Source: an uncultured Balneolaceae bacterium (lineage in GTDB: Bacteria; Bacteroidota; Rhodothermia; Balneolales; Balneolaceae). From it: a stretch of 13,597 nucleotides of DNA. Every line of letters starts with the position of its first letter. Position 1 is the first letter of the stretch. Location: assembly GCA_937982515.1 (NCBI GenBank), contig CALJMB010000217.1, forward strand, positions 1-13,597. Reading direction: 5' to 3'. Below, piece after piece: positions 1 through 6,913 of this stretch. Made by a program: the position numbers and the translations under genes. A model generated the notes under the pieces. The model was not told the DNA's origin. It saw only the letters and a program-made list of their open reading frames with translations, and searched no databases.

Positions 1-653
1 GTGCTGCTGTCTGCCGGCCGTAAAAAGGCGAGCCCTCCGGTTGTGCCGGCCCATACTGTGCCGTCTTTCCTTACGGCCAGTGAGTATATCAGTTCATCCT
101 GCCCCGGCTTCCTCACATCCGTGCGGAAGGTGTCGGCCTCCATCGCCCCGGAGCCTTTGATGCGATACCGAATAATTCCCCCGGTGCTGGCACCTATCCA
201 GACTGCACCCTTTGCGTCCACTGCAAAGCTCTTGTTGTTGACAGCTACAACATCCAGATGGGTTGTTCCCCATCGGGAGGTAAACTGAACGCGGCGGCCA
301 TTGGCATAGGCTTCCAGCGGCTCCTTTGAAACCACTATGCCGGTGGCGGAATTCACCCATAAGTACCCGGCTGTATCCTCTGCCAGGCCATTGGTATTCA
401 GATCCATGAGGCCGTCCGCACGTCCGTACACTTTCATAGTATTTCCGTCATAGCGTACGAGGCCGACGGTGAAAATAGTCAGCCACAAGAATCCCTGCCG
501 GTCCTGAAATACCTCCGTAACTCCTGTAGCAGGCAATGGCTTAATTTCGCTATCGGATGTAAAGTGAGTGAGGGGCAGCTCTTGCGCGCTGCCTTGCGCA
601 GCGATCAGCCATATCAGAACAAGTAGCGGCGCTATGCGGGTGTTTTTAACCAT
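1..653 (-). CDS. Secreted Reg_prop beta-propeller protein, 5' part only (sensor or two-component regulator N-terminus)
   Basis: The minus strand is open without a stop from an ATG at 653-651 to the window edge, giving 217 codons of an unfinished protein. Residues 1-23 look like a signal peptide (charged start, Leu/Ile core, cleavage after GSA before Q24). The rest carries repeated propeller blades of the Reg_prop type. The clearest is around residues 45-70, with the pattern V.EVFQDRQGFLWL followed by GLVRYDG. Weaker blades lie near 88-105, 143-163 (DAKGAVWIGASTGGIIRY) and 189-211 (SLAVRKDGTVWAGTTGGLAF). In known families such periplasmic propellers head hybrid two-component systems, SpoIIE phosphatases or GGDEF proteins; the output domain lies outside this window, so the role stays open. 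A purine-rich GAGAGGG just before the ATG could serve as ribosome binding site. The gene is transcribed leftward and has no close upstream neighbour. Confidence 0.85.
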   Translation of the reverse strand, partial: MVKNTRIAPLLVLIWLIAAQGSAQELPLTHFTSDSEIKPLPATGVTEVFQDRQGFLWLTIFTVGLVRYDGNTMKVYGRADGLMDLNTNGLAEDTAGYLWVNSATGIVVSKEPLEAYANGRRVQFTSRWGTTHLDVVAVNNKSFAVDAKGAVWIGASTGGIIRYRIKGSGAMEADTFRTDVRKPGQDELIYSLAVRKDGTVWAGTTGGLAFLRPADSS

Positions 654-960
654 AACCCTCTCACATCAACCGGTTTCAGCAGGTTATTTACTTAGACTTG
701 AATACGCGTTATAACGATCTCTTGTATAAGGTGCACAGCGTTATTTTGTTCTTAACAGACTACATATTTCCCTTATAATTAGCAATATTTTGGTGGCTGT
801 TCTGTGTCTGCAATCGCAGTTAACTTGTGGGTTAGATGCACATATGCCAGAGTGACGGGGATGGCGAACATGACCTTAGGGCGCGGCCACATTCAGCGTG
901 GCGGGTCGTTATATTTGAGTTGGTCCATTCGGTTGAAGTACCTGGAGGGGTTATTCCACA

Positions 961-1024
961 GAGTAACACGGAGGAAGTACAGAGAACCACAAAGAAAACC
1001 TTTATGCACCTTTGTGGTATAACC
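961..1024. repeat. Palindromic intergenic repeat, ACCACAAAG/CTTTGTGGT hairpin
   Basis: Perfect 9-bp inverted arms at 986-994 (ACCACAAAG) and 1010-1018 (CTTTGTGGT) enclose a 15-nt loop. The preceding GAGTAACACGGAGGAAGTAC has the look of a non-coding dispersed repeat that I recall in many bacterial genomes (the cacagagtaacacagagg type); that link is from memory, not from a search. There is no T-tract, so a simple terminator is unlikely. Confidence 0.55.
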
Positions 1025-1064
1025 TTCCGGCGTTATGCTTTAGGTTTCGGTATTTGATAGAGAC

Positions 1065-1097
1065 AACCCCCTTAATCCCCCTTTTTTTAGAGGGAGA
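1065..1097. repeat. Oligo-C / oligo-G intergenic repeat
   Basis: A run AACCCCCTTAATCCCCC is followed by seven T's and then AGAGGGAG, so C-tracts can pair with a downstream G-tract. The same style of C-rich/G-rich element occurs at about 12214-12240. On the plus strand the T-run follows the C-tract without a preceding stem, so it is not a standard terminator. It lies just downstream of the glycosyltransferase stop (minus strand). Confidence 0.4.
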
Positions 1098-1136
1098 AAC
1101 CCGGAGCACCACATTGTTGCACTCCGGCATCCGGCA

Positions 1137-2222
1137 TCATACGGCTACGCCTTTCAGCTCTTGCACGTATTGTACCAGCTGGCGGGCCCGTACGCGGGAG
1201 GTGTGTTCGTTTAGCACTCTTTCACGGGCGCGCCCGCCTATCTGTTTTCTTTCTTCTTCTGAGATGTCGGCCAGGTAATGCTGCACATCTTCAGTGGTTC
1301 GGGCAATAAGGATTTCTTTGTCCGGCTCAAACAGAGTTTCCAATCCCTGCCGGTAATCGGAGATAACGGGTGTGGCGCAGGCGGCGGCTTCAAACAGGCG
1401 GGAGGCGGGACTGATTCCGGCTTCTTCCACAGCCCGGCCGGTGATGTTGAGTGTAAAGCGCTGCCGGTTGTAGAACTTCCGGAGCTCATCGGGAGGAACG
1501 TGCCCAATGCGTTCCACATTAGCGGGCCACATGATATCGGAAGGATACCGGGAGCCGGCAACGACGAAGGAGTCATCCGGCTGCCGGCGGGCGGTTTCCA
1601 GCAGCAGGCTGTCCAGCCCGGGCTGTCGGGCGGCGCTGTAGATTCCCGGATAGCCTATCTGCCACCGCTTTGGATGATCTTCGGGATAGCAGAGCTCCGG
1701 ATCAACCGAGCAGTAGAGGGGGCGGGCCCGCTTTGCCCGATACGTTTCGGTAAGGAGCGCCAGCGCTTTCCCCCCGCCGGAGGAGAGGTACAGATCGTAT
1801 TCCGGAATCAGAGCGGGTGTTATAGACTCGTAGTTCTCCCGGTCCAGCCTGGTAAGGGTAACCGGAGTATCGAGGTCGTAAAAAGCGGTTATTCCACGGG
1901 CATGGTCGGTCACCCATTTTCCTATATCTATACTATGCAGCGCATCGGAGCCGACGATAACCAGATCGGCATCGCTGATCCGCTCATCGTAGTCGTATTT
2001 CATGATACCCGGGTTTTCGTACAGGTGCCGTTCACAGTACGGCGGAGAAGGGAGATCGCGGTTGCCGGCATGACCCGATACATCCTGCTCCAGAAAAGTT
2101 ACCTGATGACTCTCTTCGTACAGCCCTTTGATCAGGCTGCGGTAAGTAGTTGCGTGACTGTTCTCCATAGACGAGCTGAGAGACAGTCCGATGATAACGA
2201 TGTTCATAGGTTCTGTATTCAT
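1137..2222 (-). CDS. CgeB-like GT-B glycosyltransferase
   Basis: The 361-residue soluble protein has the C-terminal domain of the 'glycosyl transferases group 1' type found in CgeB-like proteins. The core signature is at residues 273-290 (ASRLFEAAACATPVISDY), with Glu278 in the position that contacts the nucleotide-sugar ribose in GT-B enzymes. It follows a FTLNITG segment (256-262) and precedes a C-terminal helix-rich tail. The N-terminal half has a Rossmann-like opening (NIVIIGLSLSSSMENSHATTYRSL), a DADLVIVGS strand at 84-92 and a YDLDTPVTL segment at 115-123 that I associate with this family. No signal peptide or TM segment is seen, so it likely acts in the cytoplasm on a glycan or lipid-linked acceptor. 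Two in-frame ATGs (2222 and 2207) lack a clear Shine-Dalgarno site; the longer is used here. It lies 273 nt downstream of the oxidoreductase gene on the same strand. Donor and acceptor are unknown. Confidence 0.85.
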   Translation of the reverse strand: MNTEPMNIVIIGLSLSSSMENSHATTYRSLIKGLYEESHQVTFLEQDVSGHAGNRDLPSPPYCERHLYENPGIMKYDYDERISDADLVIVGSDALHSIDIGKWVTDHARGITAFYDLDTPVTLTRLDRENYESITPALIPEYDLYLSSGGGKALALLTETYRAKRARPLYCSVDPELCYPEDHPKRWQIGYPGIYSAARQPGLDSLLLETARRQPDDSFVVAGSRYPSDIMWPANVERIGHVPPDELRKFYNRQRFTLNITGRAVEEAGISPASRLFEAAACATPVISDYRQGLETLFEPDKEILIARTTEDVQHYLADISEEERKQIGGRARERVLNEHTSRVRARQLVQYVQELKGVAV

Positions 2223-2282
2223 GCTGCTAATGTGTTAAGGTTGCAAATGATTCACCCGGCGCCCGTAATGCGACACACCCCG

Positions 2283-2362
2283 GCTCCGGCGGCTTCAGAG
2301 ACGCGGGCAGCGGGGGAGCGCCTTCGGCCTCGGCCGCTTTCACTCCCTCTGCTCAGGATAGC
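2283..2362. repeat. GC-rich palindromic intergenic segment
   Basis: Between the glycosyltransferase start and the Gfo/Idh/MocA stop lies a GC-rich patch with GGGGGAG near 2313 and CTCCC near 2343 as imperfect arms, around an inner GGCC-TC-GGCC palindrome (about 2327-2336). Its composition and symmetry resemble a repeat element or transcript hairpin rather than coding DNA. Whether it ends or uncouples the upstream two-gene transcript cannot be decided from sequence alone; no T-run follows on the minus strand. Confidence 0.35.
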
Positions 2363-2495
2363 AGCTTTATAAAAGGGCTAAACAGGCCTTTGTTCCCGGG
2401 TATTGTAAGTAACCCCGGACGGGGTAAACGGCCTGCAGCATTCACTCATCCGGCATCGGCCGCTACGGGGATGGCATCTCACCCTGTATTCCGCA

Positions 2496-3506
2496 TCAGA
2501 AAGCCTGCCCGTAGATGCGTTCTATGACGCCGGCCACATCGGTGTAGGCGTAGGCAGCCGGGTCGAAGCGGTTGCCGTTACCCAGCCTCTTTGCCCATTC
2601 CACTGCGGCTCTGCCTTCCCACTCATCGGGTAACGATGACAAGGTCTGTGTAGTAGTACCGGTGTGCTTTTCGGCTATAAAATTGCAGGTCGAACCATCG
2701 GTATTGCGGAATATGGCGTCTCCCTCTTCGCCGCAGAAACGGGCTTCGATAACGGCGCCTTTTCCGGTGGGCAGATTCCAGGAGCAGCTGAGCCGGACAG
2801 CTATTCTGCCGTTCAGAACAAACTCTGCGGTTGCATTGTCTTCCGCCTGGCTTCTGTCGCGCAGCGGCTCGCCATTATGAAACAATTTACTGCTCACCTC
2901 ATCCACTTCCACTTCTATTTCACCCAGCACCCATAAGGCCAGGTCGGCCAGGTGGCTACCCAGATCGATGAGGCAGCCGCCGCCAGACAGACCGGTATCA
3001 TAATACCACGGTTTATCGGGGCCGTACGCTTTGTGAAAGGCAAGGTGAACGGCGTATATCTCCCCCAGGCTGCCGGATCGAATTGTTTCTTTGATCTGCT
3101 GCATGGCATGGGTATACCGATATGAGTAATCGACCCCCAGAAGAACGTTGTGCGTGCGCGCGGCCTCAACCACCTCGGCTGTTTCCAGTCTGTTTATTCC
3201 CAACGGTTTTTGACAAAAGACGGCTTTGCCCTTCCGTGCCGCCCCCAGCGCCTGGCGGGTATGCAACCCCGGCGGAGTTGCTATGACAATACCGTCCAAA
3301 TCACTATCGAGCATCTCCTCAAAAGAATCGTAACACCGTATTCCCGCTATTTCCTGCTTTATTCCGCTTGTAATACGGTCATCGGGATCAACGGCTGCCC
3401 ATATCTCGGCCAGGCGGCTTTCACCGATCGCTCTCATGCGGCTTTTGCCTGTCCGGCCCACCCCTGCAAATCCCAGCTTTGGTTTTGTTGCTGTAAGAGA
3501 GTTCAT
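2496..3506 (-). CDS. Gfo/Idh/MocA family NAD(P)-dependent oxidoreductase
   Basis: At 336 residues this fits the usual length of the family, which oxidises or reduces sugars, inositols and nucleotide-sugar-like substrates. The N-terminal Rossmann fold begins with LGFAGVGRTG (residues 11-20, GxGxxG-like), followed by the acidic strand end AAVDPD (37-42) and IVIATPPGLHTRQAL (73-87). The family's usual EKP motif appears as CQKPLG, with Gln99-Lys100-Pro101; the lysine is kept. The second domain has GGGCLIDLGSHLADL (175-189), carrying the Asp181 and His185 pair typical of the catalytic site. No export signal is seen. The start lies 4 nt after the stop of the dehydrogenase gene, so the two are almost certainly co-transcribed and probably translationally coupled; no strong Shine-Dalgarno site is visible. 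The substrate is unknown, but the setting beside a glycosyltransferase suggests synthesis or modification of a sugar. Confidence 0.9.
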   Translation of the reverse strand: MNSLTATKPKLGFAGVGRTGKSRMRAIGESRLAEIWAAVDPDDRITSGIKQEIAGIRCYDSFEEMLDSDLDGIVIATPPGLHTRQALGAARKGKAVFCQKPLGINRLETAEVVEAARTHNVLLGVDYSYRYTHAMQQIKETIRSGSLGEIYAVHLAFHKAYGPDKPWYYDTGLSGGGCLIDLGSHLADLALWVLGEIEVEVDEVSSKLFHNGEPLRDRSQAEDNATAEFVLNGRIAVRLSCSWNLPTGKGAVIEARFCGEEGDAIFRNTDGSTCNFIAEKHTGTTTQTLSSLPDEWEGRAAVEWAKRLGNGNRFDPAAYAYTDVAGVIERIYGQAF

Positions 3507-3510
3507 GAAA

Positions 3511-4518
3511 TCACTTAAAGGTTATCAGTGCTTTAATAAAGCCGTTTGGTTTCTGTTGATGTAATTGAAAAGCCTGCTGCAAATACTGTTTGGGAAAGGT
3601 GTGTGTAAACAGCGGGAATGGATTTAACACACCTTCCTCTACGGCCTCCACGGCTCTCCGCATGCCCTGAACGCAGGCCTCGGGGTTGCGTTCGTGGGCG
3701 TTGATGACGTCGATACCGCGCCGGTTCCACTGTTGCATGTTTACCTGCCGCAAGCCATCCTGGTGATATCCGGCTACGATCAGCCGGCCTCTTACGGCCG
3801 TCAGGCTGCCGGCCAGGCTTAGCGGCTCCTGCTCGCCGGTAGCTTCGATAACGCGTTCGCATAACGTGTTTCCGGTGAGGGTATTCACCTGCTCTGTAAT
3901 CTGTTCAGGATCTTTTAGCTGAAGCGCCTCATCCGCCCCGAGTTTTTTTGCCATCTCCAGAGATGAGGCTCTGCGCGTTATAGCGATGACTCTGGCTCCT
4001 GTATGTTTTGCCAGCTGCACCAGAAGCGCCCCCAGGAACCCTACTCCCACAACCGCCACCGTCATGCCGGCTTCTACGCGGCTCCTTTCAAGAATGTTCA
4101 TGGCACAGCCCAAAGGTTCTCCCGGAACAGGGCGTCCGTCAAGACCGTCGGGAAGTTTAACCACATGTTCAGCGTGGGCAATGTCATAATCGGCATAGGC
4201 GTGGTGGGAAAGCAGCGTCACCCGGTCTCCGGACTTCACGGTCTTTACATCTTTGCCCACTCCATCTACCGTGCCCCACCCCTCATGGCCGGGGGCGCCC
4301 GCTTCCATGGGATAGGAAAACCATTCCCGCCCCTGCCAGAAAGGGAGGTTGGAGGCACATAGCCCGCACCCTTCTATTCGCACCCGCACCTCATCCCGCG
4401 CCGGTTCAGGTATAACGGCCGTCTGCAATTCAACCTCGCCGGGCGCCACTATGACGGCTGTCTGCATTAATTTCTTTCCTTTTTTATGTTCGGCCAGGGT
4501 GTTAAACAGGGTTTTCAT
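3511..4518 (-). CDS. Zinc-type medium-chain alcohol/sugar dehydrogenase (MDR family)
   Basis: The chosen ATG at 4518 is preceded by GGAGG with a 6-nt spacer, giving 335 residues. A second in-frame ATG at 4467, behind AAGGAAAG, would give 318 residues and sits closer to the family's usual N-terminus (MQTAVIVAPG), so the first 17 residues may be an extension. Features counted from the longer start: CGLCASN (Cys51, Cys54) and GHE (77-79) as catalytic-zinc motifs, EPLGC (134-138) supplying a further ligand, and the Rossmann loop VVGVGFLG (156-163) ending in AITRR. The four-cysteine structural-zinc loop of classical alcohol dehydrogenases is absent, which fits the shorter MDR subgroups that act on polyols or sugars. 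It is the first gene of a minus-strand set, ending 4 nt before the Gfo/Idh/MocA gene. The substrate is not identifiable. Confidence 0.88.
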   Translation of the reverse strand: MKTLFNTLAEHKKGKKLMQTAVIVAPGEVELQTAVIPEPARDEVRVRIEGCGLCASNLPFWQGREWFSYPMEAGAPGHEGWGTVDGVGKDVKTVKSGDRVTLLSHHAYADYDIAHAEHVVKLPDGLDGRPVPGEPLGCAMNILERSRVEAGMTVAVVGVGFLGALLVQLAKHTGARVIAITRRASSLEMAKKLGADEALQLKDPEQITEQVNTLTGNTLCERVIEATGEQEPLSLAGSLTAVRGRLIVAGYHQDGLRQVNMQQWNRRGIDVINAHERNPEACVQGMRRAVEAVEEGVLNPFPLFTHTFPKQYLQQAFQLHQQKPNGFIKALITFK

Positions 4519-4531
4519 AAGGGTCCTCCGT
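4505..4531 (-). promoter_or_regulatory. Strong Shine-Dalgarno site that decides the dehydrogenase start
   Basis: On the minus strand the sequence ACGGAGGACCCTTATG places GGAGG six bases before the ATG at 4518. It is the best ribosome binding site in the left half of the window and argues against both a start further upstream (4587) and sole use of the ATG at 4467. Confidence 0.65.
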
Positions 4532-4590
4532 GTTTTTATGTGGTTATACTGATTTATCCGGGATGTCTGTTCCAGCGGCAGCTGCAAGCC

Positions 4591-4605
4591 ACCGGCAGAG
4601 CCGGT
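4591..4605 (-). promoter_or_regulatory. Small perfect hairpin in the dehydrogenase leader
   Basis: ACCGGC and GCCGGT form a perfect 6-bp stem with a 3-nt loop, about 75 bases upstream of the dehydrogenase start on the minus strand. It could be a leader structure or an operator; there is no further evidence for function. Confidence 0.3.
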
Positions 4606-4784
4606 TTACGCAATCGGTTACAGAATATTCCGGCCACCATCCGGCATGGAAACAAATTTTGGGATGTCAGAGACATACTATTTTGATCACCGGCGCGCCA
4701 GCCTGTATGGTTACGGTTCTGGCTCTGGTTACAACAGTCTTACGATGTGCTTTCTCTCTCACGATTAGCATTAATCAATGATCC

Positions 4785-4809
4785 GGCTGCAAGCTGTGCA
4801 CTTGCAACC
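4785..4809 (-). promoter_or_regulatory. 9-bp hairpin, better paired on the minus strand
   Basis: On the minus strand GGTTGCAAG (4809-4801) pairs with CTTGCAGCC (4793-4785) around a 7-nt loop, with a single U-G wobble. On the plus strand the same position is a C-A mismatch, so the fold favours a minus-strand RNA. It sits between the LEA14-like gene and the dehydrogenase gene and could be a processing or termination structure, or part of a leader. No T-run follows, so a classical intrinsic terminator is not supported. Confidence 0.35.
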
Positions 4810-4915
4810 AGGCAGCAGCTACTTCTGACGCCTTATATATAGAGAAATACTAAAAAAATGTTTCGGAAGATGAAGCGGGGGTTGGCTGGAACCGGATACC
4901 CGGCGGATATCTGTT

Positions 4916-5803
4916 TCAATCCAGTATCTGCTGCGCACTGTCTATGACGTCAATGGTGTCCTTCACCTCCACATTCATGACCATGACTTTTATGATGTCT
5001 GTGCCGGTGTCCAGTTTTATATCTGCATCCATGCTATATGGCCAGTCGCTGCCTTCCTCTATGAACTGGACAAGGCCATCCCCTATAACACCCAGACTTG
5101 TTTCTATAGGGATATCCAGTAAGGTAGTATCCCTGCCTTCGATGAAGGTATTTTCGCCTGTGGTTCCTTCTGCTGTTATAGTACTGTCACTGATGTTGAG
5201 GTTATAGTCAAGCTGCAGAATGGTGAATTCCATGGTATCCCGATTGACTATTTCCAGCCGGGCCATCAGCTTTACATCAGGCAGGCCCACCTCCTCTACT
5301 CTTATCTCTGCCAGACTAATTTCGGGAAGCCGGGGGGTGCGGATCTTCAGCTCCTCACGGAAGGGAATTTCAATTTCACCCAATACAGGAAACTGGTAGA
5401 ACAGGGTGCCCCCGAAAGTAACTTGCAGGCTATCCCGACTTTGCTCATTCGCCTCTTTCACAATCTCGTATATCTCTTTGTGCCGGAACATTGCCGCCAG
5501 ATTCAGTGTGTCTTCAGAGAACGCCCCTATTTCCACATCTTCTTGTATGTTGCTTTTAAAGATCTCCGTTCCTTCCAGTCCCGCTTCGAGGGAGAGGCTG
5601 TCTACATATATGGGAATCAGGCTGTTGCGAATGGTCAGTGCAGCCTTTTCACGCATTTTAGATCCGCCGGCATCGGCTTCAAGGTAGACGATGTCCCCAA
5701 TTTCCGGGCCCACCCATTGCAAAACGCTTTGCGGCGCTACGAAGACCAGAAGAATAGCTACTGCCAAAATAGTGAGAGCAGTGAACAATACACCTTTTTT
5801 CAT
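4916..5803 (-). CDS. Membrane-anchored LEA14/WHy-like protein (two LEA_2-type domains)
   Basis: The start is taken as the ATG at 5803, which has GGGAGG about nine bases upstream; an in-frame TTG at 5812 abuts that site and is less likely. The 295-residue product begins with MKKG and a hydrophobic segment (residues about 5-23), giving an N-terminal membrane anchor or uncleaved signal. The remainder is rich in alternating hydrophobic residues and resembles two tandem LEA14/WHy beta-sandwich domains. The first is at about 40-145 (AALTIRNSLIPIYVDSLSLE); the second, at about 160-290, contains MARLEIVNRDTMEFTILQLD followed by an IEGRDTTLLDIPIETS segment. The 'N-x-n-pl-x-i-x-l' and 'pv.i' patterns match that family. 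WHy/LEA_2 proteins are linked to desiccation or other stress, but the bacterial function is poorly defined. It lies 100 nt downstream of the DUF421 gene, probably in the same transcript. Confidence 0.72.
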   Translation of the reverse strand: MKKGVLFTALTILAVAILLVFVAPQSVLQWVGPEIGDIVYLEADAGGSKMREKAALTIRNSLIPIYVDSLSLEAGLEGTEIFKSNIQEDVEIGAFSEDTLNLAAMFRHKEIYEIVKEANEQSRDSLQVTFGGTLFYQFPVLGEIEIPFREELKIRTPRLPEISLAEIRVEEVGLPDVKLMARLEIVNRDTMEFTILQLDYNLNISDSTITAEGTTGENTFIEGRDTTLLDIPIETSLGVIGDGLVQFIEEGSDWPYSMDADIKLDTGTDIIKVMVMNVEVKDTIDVIDSAQQILD

Positions 5804-5903
5804 GTCGGGCAACCTCCCTTCCTGGCATTCCGTCGCAGAACGGATGGAATGAGATAATTCTGATTATCGGGGTAAACACCACATCCAGGCTACAGAATAG
5901 TTA

Positions 5904-6374
5904 TTAAGGGGATCTGTCTTCAGGGAACGTATTGGCGTATGGTATGATGCTGATCTTTCCGTCCTTTTCTAAAACAGCATACTTCACTTGCTCAATACTC
6001 TCCAGCCCCTGCATCCTTCTGGCAGCTTCCAGTATATCGTCTATTTCTACTCTTTCTTTTTCCATTCGCTCTTTAAGGGGCTTTCCATCCTCCAGAATAA
6101 CCACAGGGACCCCGTTGGTTACCCTATCAAACAGCTTCCACTTTGCCGACAAAATGGAAAAGAGGACATCCACGGCGATAAGAGTTGTTACGACCAGCAT
6201 GGCATTTATGAGAGAATTGTCGTCGCTCAGCAACGCCTGCTGGGTGGCTTCCCCAACTATCAGCAACAGTACAAAATCAAAAGTAGTCATTTCTGACAGT
6301 GTTCGTTTACCGGACATGCGAAAAACCACCAGAATGAAGATGTATAAAAATATGGCACGAATAATTAATTGCAT
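5904..6374 (-). CDS. DUF421 membrane protein (YetF/YcaP-like)
   Basis: The 156-residue protein matches the DUF421 layout. The N-terminal part contains hydrophobic segments at about 3-19, 34-45 and 56-75, with the family pattern RMSGKRTLSEMTTFDFVLLLIVGE at 19-42: the GKR triplet, then DFV and the GE that ends the second segment. The C-terminal soluble part starts at NGVPVVILEDGKPLKE (87-102), continues with EIDDILEAARRMQGLESIEQVKYAVLEKDGKIS and ends soon after, making this a short member without a long tail. The role of the family is not firmly established; Bacillus YetF-type members have been linked to the spore and cell envelope. The gene begins 11 nt after the stop of the one-TM protein upstream and is very likely co-transcribed with it. 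No strong Shine-Dalgarno site precedes the ATG. Confidence 0.85.
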   Translation of the reverse strand: MQLIIRAIFLYIFILVVFRMSGKRTLSEMTTFDFVLLLIVGEATQQALLSDDNSLINAMLVVTTLIAVDVLFSILSAKWKLFDRVTNGVPVVILEDGKPLKERMEKERVEIDDILEAARRMQGLESIEQVKYAVLEKDGKISIIPYANTFPEDRSP

Positions 6375-6385
6375 GGCATCTAAGT

Positions 6386-6880
6386 TTAGAAGAATACGAA
6401 TTGATTAAGATGTCTCGTTTGTCCCTGCACCGTCAGTTCCAGATTCATTGCACCAACACGCCGGGGCGTAATGCTGAATATCAGAAGTGCACCGTCAGAG
6501 GCGTTAAACGTATAGACCAGCCGCTCGCCTGCTGCTTCAACCGAAACGGGCTGCGGCACAACCTTGTCTATACTCACCCGCTCTGCGTAATCTCTGCCTA
6601 TAGCAATAACTACTTTACTCCCGGAGCCTTGGGTGATGAAGACAGAAAAGGCAGCAGATGTTTCGTCTCGCAAAAATCTCTCGTATTCTATCCGGAACTC
6701 ATCTTCTTCTACTCTCACTCTGCTCAGAGCGCCTTTGCCAAATACACCCAGAAGGCCTGCAGCTAAAAAAGCAACCACCACTATCCAGAATATCTTTTGC
6801 GCTTTATACTCCTTTTGTTCAAAACTGTATTTTTCATTCGTCTTGCGAATGTCTGCACTCTCTTGAGAATGTTCAGGCAT
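6386..6880 (-). CDS. Single-pass membrane protein of unknown function, paired with DUF421
   Basis: I do not recognise a family. From the ATG at 6880 (AGG about nine bases upstream) the product is 164 residues; an in-frame ATG at 6913 would add 11 residues but has no ribosome binding site. A polar, charged N-terminus (1-29) is followed by one strong TM segment (about 31-48, FWIVVVAFLAAGLLGVFG). A soluble domain of about 115 residues, rich in beta-prone stretches, then begins with SRVRVEEDEFRIEYERFLRD and ends in FVFF. The charge distribution suggests the large domain is on the periplasmic side. The stop is 11 nt from the DUF421 start, so the two proteins are probably made together and may interact. 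No catalytic motif, cysteine or nucleotide-binding site is seen. Confidence 0.7.
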   Translation of the reverse strand: MPEHSQESADIRKTNEKYSFEQKEYKAQKIFWIVVVAFLAAGLLGVFGKGALSRVRVEEDEFRIEYERFLRDETSAAFSVFITQGSGSKVVIAIGRDYAERVSIDKVVPQPVSVEAAGERLVYTFNASDGALLIFSITPRRVGAMNLELTVQGQTRHLNQFVFF

Positions 6881-6913
6881 GTGTTCAAACCTAAAGGTTA
6901 TTATTGATGGCAT

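Larger units (their letters stand above)
654..1136. other. Intergenic region with repeat-like elements, no gene seen
   Basis: This 483-base stretch separates the start of the Reg_prop gene from the stop of the glycosyltransferase gene, both on the minus strand. The short open frames in it have no recognisable content. The left part (about 654-800) is AT-rich and presumably carries the promoter of the Reg_prop gene, though no convincing -33/-7 pair can be singled out. The right part (about 960-1100) holds two repeat-like elements listed separately. Confidence 0.6.
4519..4915. other. Intergenic leader/termination region with two hairpins, no gene seen
   Basis: This 397-base gap lies between the stop of the LEA14-like gene (4916) and the start of the dehydrogenase gene (4518), all on the minus strand. 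It should contain a terminator for the upstream set and the promoter and leader of the dehydrogenase set. I see hairpins at 4785-4809 and 4591-4605, and an AT-rich TATATATA-like patch near 4834-4842 that could be part of a promoter. No Reg_prop-, tRNA- or small-protein-like coding sequence was recognised. Confidence 0.55.

Noticed and set aside
804..1278. Short open frames between the Reg_prop and glycosyltransferase genes
   Set aside because: They have no ribosome binding site and no conserved features, and they overlap repeat-like elements or the glycosyltransferase 3' end.
1278..2372. 364-codon open frame on the plus strand
   Set aside because: It lies antisense to the glycosyltransferase, whose product has clear family motifs. 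The plus-strand translation is rich in Gly/Arg/Val with no domain and is explained by GC-biased codon use on the other strand.
4519..4587. Upstream start (4587) for the dehydrogenase
   Set aside because: The 23 extra residues have no family match, and the GGAGG site lies inside this stretch immediately before ATG 4518.
5804..5812. TTG start (5812) for the LEA14-like gene
   Set aside because: The GGGAGG site directly abuts the TTG, leaving no spacer, while the ATG at 5803 has a normal nine-base spacer and begins MKK plus a hydrophobic segment.
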